Shown piece by piece: positions 62,401 through 64,000 of a stretch of DNA of 64,000 nucleotides. The translations under genes were made by a program, and so were the position numbers. Position 1 is the first letter of the stretch. Every line of letters begins with the position of its first letter. Source of the DNA: an uncultured Rhodocyclaceae bacterium (GTDB lineage Bacteria; Pseudomonadota; Gammaproteobacteria; Burkholderiales; Rhodocyclaceae); assembly GCA_907163075.1 (NCBI GenBank), contig CAJQTY010000001.1:1612001-1676000 (forward strand), read 5' to 3'. The notes below the pieces were generated by a model. The model ran no database searches. It was not told the origin of the DNA and worked only from the letters and a program-made list of their open reading frames with translations.

Positions 62401-63899
62401 AGCGTCGGCGGGGTGGTGAGGCTGAGTACCGGGGCGTCGTTAATGTCGACGGTGGTCGGCACGGTAACGCTGCCGCTGACCGGGGTGGTGCCGTCGCTGA
62501 CGGTGACGTCGACCGCTGGCAGGTCGCCGCCGGCGTTGACCAGGGCGGCGCCGGCCGGCGTCAGGGTGACGACGCCGGTGAGCGGGTCGATGGCGTACAC
62601 GTTGCCCGGGTTGGTGGTCAGGCTGTAGGTCAGCGGGTCGCCGTCCTGGTCGGTGGCGCTGGCCGTGGTAATCGTCTGCCCGGCGCTGGCGCTGCCTTCG
62701 ATGAGTGTCGCCGACGGGCTCAGGCTGAGCACCGGGGCATCGTTGACGTCGAGGGTGGTCGGCACGTTGACGCTGCCCGTGACCGGGGTGGTGCCGTCGC
62801 TGACGGTGACGTCGACCGCTGGCAGGTCGCCGCCGGCGTTGACCAGGGCGGCGCCGGCCGGCGTCAGGGTGACGACGCCGGTGAGCGGGTCGATGGCGTA
62901 CACGTTGCCCGGGTTGGTGGTCAGGCTGTAGGTCAGCGGGTCGCCGTCCTGGTCGGTGGCGCTGGCGGTGGTGATCGTCTGCCCCGCGCTGGCGCTGCCT
63001 TCGGTGAGTGTCGCCGACGGGCTCAGGCTGAGCACCGGGGCGTCGTTGACGTCGAGGGTGGCCGGTACGGGTACGCTGCCCGTGACCGGGGTGGTGCCGT
63101 CGCTGACGGTGACGTCGACCGCCGGCAGGTCGCCGCCGCTGTTGACCAGGGCGGCGCCGGCCGGCGTCAGGGTGACGACGCCGGTGAGCGGGTCGATGGC
63201 GTACACGTTGCCCGGGTTGGTGGTCAGGCTGTAGGTCAGCGGGTCGCCGTCCTGGTCGGTGGCGCTGGCCGTGGTAATCGTCTGCCCGGCGCTGGCGCTG
63301 CCTTCGGTGAGCGCCGTCGGCGTGGTAAGGCTGAGTACCACCGGCGGGCTCAGGCTGAGCGCCGGGGCGTTATTGACGTCGGTAGCCGCTGGCGTGTCAA
63401 GGTCTTGCGCGGCGCCCAGGACACCTTCGTCGATCGGGACTGCCGTCGCCTGCGTCGTACCAAACTCGAAAGCGAGCGGATCCACGCCTTCGGTAATGCG
63501 CAGCAGGCGGACGAACGAGGGGCCGCCGCCGGCCCCGCCACCGGCGGCGGCACCGGCAGCCGTCTCCTCAAGCAGGGCATCCAGACTGCCGCCCTGGTTG
63601 ATGGCCTGGATCACCGTGTCGGCATCGTTTCCCGCCGCCAGCAGGGCTGAATCGGCAGCGTCCGGCTTGACCGCGCTGGCAACTTCGGCGTCAATCGTCA
63701 TGACTTCATTGGCCGACATATTCAGTTTTTGGCCATCGGCGGTGACCAGATCAACGCGAGCACCCGCGGCGGTGACCAGTACGTCGCCCTCGAATATCGG
63801 ATCGCCGACCTGCAGTGGGCGCATACCGCCGTTTTCATCCCGAGCGAAAGCTTTGCCCTGGACAGCGGAAACACGCGCGACGGGTGGGGTGGTAGCCAT
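59496..63899 (-). CDS. lapA: LapA-like giant RTX adhesin, type I secreted
   Basis: This 1467-residue adhesin has no Sec signal. The N terminus is a retention module ending in TAAG at residues 113-116, the LapG cut-site type, followed by a Gly/Ala-rich linker. Next come five near-identical 100/101-residue repeats (about 180-690) with the core [30 protein letters not shown] and [17 protein letters not shown], then VCBS/cadherin-like domains, then RTX nonapeptides ([35 protein letters not shown]) and a C-terminal type I secretion signal. The start at 63899 has a GAGGA ribosome binding site. It is short for the family, which often exceeds 3000 residues. Confidence 0.92.
   Translation of the reverse strand: [1467 protein letters not shown]
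61831..63363 (-). repeat. Five tandem adhesin repeats, 300/303 bp
   Basis: The unit opening ACCGGGGCGTCGTT recurs at 61831, 62131, 62431, 62734 and 63037, and once more at 63364 at the boundary. Periods are 300, 300, 303, 303 and 327. The first two periods code the 100-residue variant ([16 protein letters not shown]), the next two the 101-residue variant ([15 protein letters not shown]). The adjacent units at 62131 and 62431 are almost identical over their whole length, indicating recent duplication or conversion. Confidence 0.9.
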
Positions 63900-63953
63900 G
63901 ATTTGTCCTCGTTACGGAGTTGTTGATGGCGCAACGATAGCCGGATGGACAAT

Positions 63954-63987
63954 GGCCGCCTACTGTACTGAAGTACGATAGGCGGCC
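63954..63987. promoter_or_regulatory. Palindrome upstream of the LapA-like gene
   Basis: GGCCGCCTA (63954-63962) and TAGGCGGCC (63979-63987) form a perfect 9-bp inverted repeat. An inner GTACT/AGTAC repeat nested inside brings the dyad to nearly full length. It lies about 55 bp upstream of the adhesin ATG, within the expected promoter or leader, and could be a binding site or an mRNA hairpin. Confidence 0.5.
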
Positions 63988-64000
63988 AATCTTGGCCGGT

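Noticed and set aside
61831-63363. CRISPR array
   Set aside because: Repeats are 300-303 bp coding units without short spacers, and lie in frame within the adhesin gene.

Overview
The window is GC-rich (apart from a few AT-richer patches) and reads as a chromosomal segment of a betaproteobacterium, most likely of the Rhodocyclales (Dechloromonas / Propionivibrio / Accumulibacter neighbourhood). This placement is an inference from codon use, the housekeeping gene content (cca, a complex I NDUFA9-like reductase, slt, ilvA) and a complete Lap-type adhesin system. No rRNA or tRNA gene was recognised.

Layout. (1) 0-1.4 kb: a small AT-richer gene on the minus strand next to an attC-like integron recombination site. 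(2) 1.4-23.2 kb: a co-directional phage-tail-like extracellular contractile injection system (eCIS): sheath, tube, zinc-ribbon baseplate/assembly protein, a disordered protein of odd composition, DUF4255 cap protein, AAA+ ATPase, hub adaptor and LysM-like protein, gpD-like hub, gpV-like spike, gp25, two baseplate-J-like wedge proteins, gpI-like protein, a large DUF6519/beta-helix protein and a DUF4157 metallopeptidase as likely cargo. A cluster of three REP palindromes sits between the two J genes. No head, portal, terminase or lysis genes are present, so this is not a prophage. (3) 23.5-25.1 kb: a glycerol-3-phosphate dehydrogenase. (4) 25.2-28.1 kb: a mobile scrapheap bounded by an imperfect inverted repeat: one complete integron cassette carrying a lipoprotein gene, two copies of the 5' end of an IS110/IS1111 transposase, a yefM-yoeB toxin-antitoxin pair and a vapC remnant fused in frame to transposase codons. 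(5) 28.2-36.9 kb: a sugar-acid catabolic locus: beta-propeller lactonase-like protein, TRAP transporter dctPQM, 6-phosphogluconate dehydrogenase and 2-hydroxyacid dehydrogenase, divergent from a LacI-type regulator with two well-placed operators. Two genes of the locus, a KDPG-aldolase-like and a shikimate-dehydrogenase-like gene, survive only as fragments. (6) 37.4-42.9 kb: cca, a glutathione transferase, an NDUFA9-like reductase, slt and 5-formyltetrahydrofolate cyclo-ligase. (7) 43-47 kb: Na+-pumping decarboxylase gamma and beta subunits, divergent from a FixJ-like two-component system, with an 18-bp palindrome between them. (8) 47-54.4 kb: a CHASE1-PAS-GGDEF-EAL protein, a PatB/MalY aminotransferase, cysteine synthase and biosynthetic threonine deaminase. 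(9) 54.7-63.9 kb: a Lap biofilm system: TolC-like outer-membrane protein with a C-terminal NTF2-like extension, LapG protease, LapD c-di-GMP receptor with degenerate GGDEF and EAL motifs, and a LapA-like adhesin with an N-terminal LapG site, 300/303-bp tandem repeats and an RTX C terminus.

How it fits together: the eCIS is the main accessory system, and its cargo and anchoring are unknown. The Lap genes control surface attachment through c-di-GMP, and the CHASE1-GGDEF-EAL protein is a possible source or sink of that signal. The TRAP/lactonase locus appears to be decaying.
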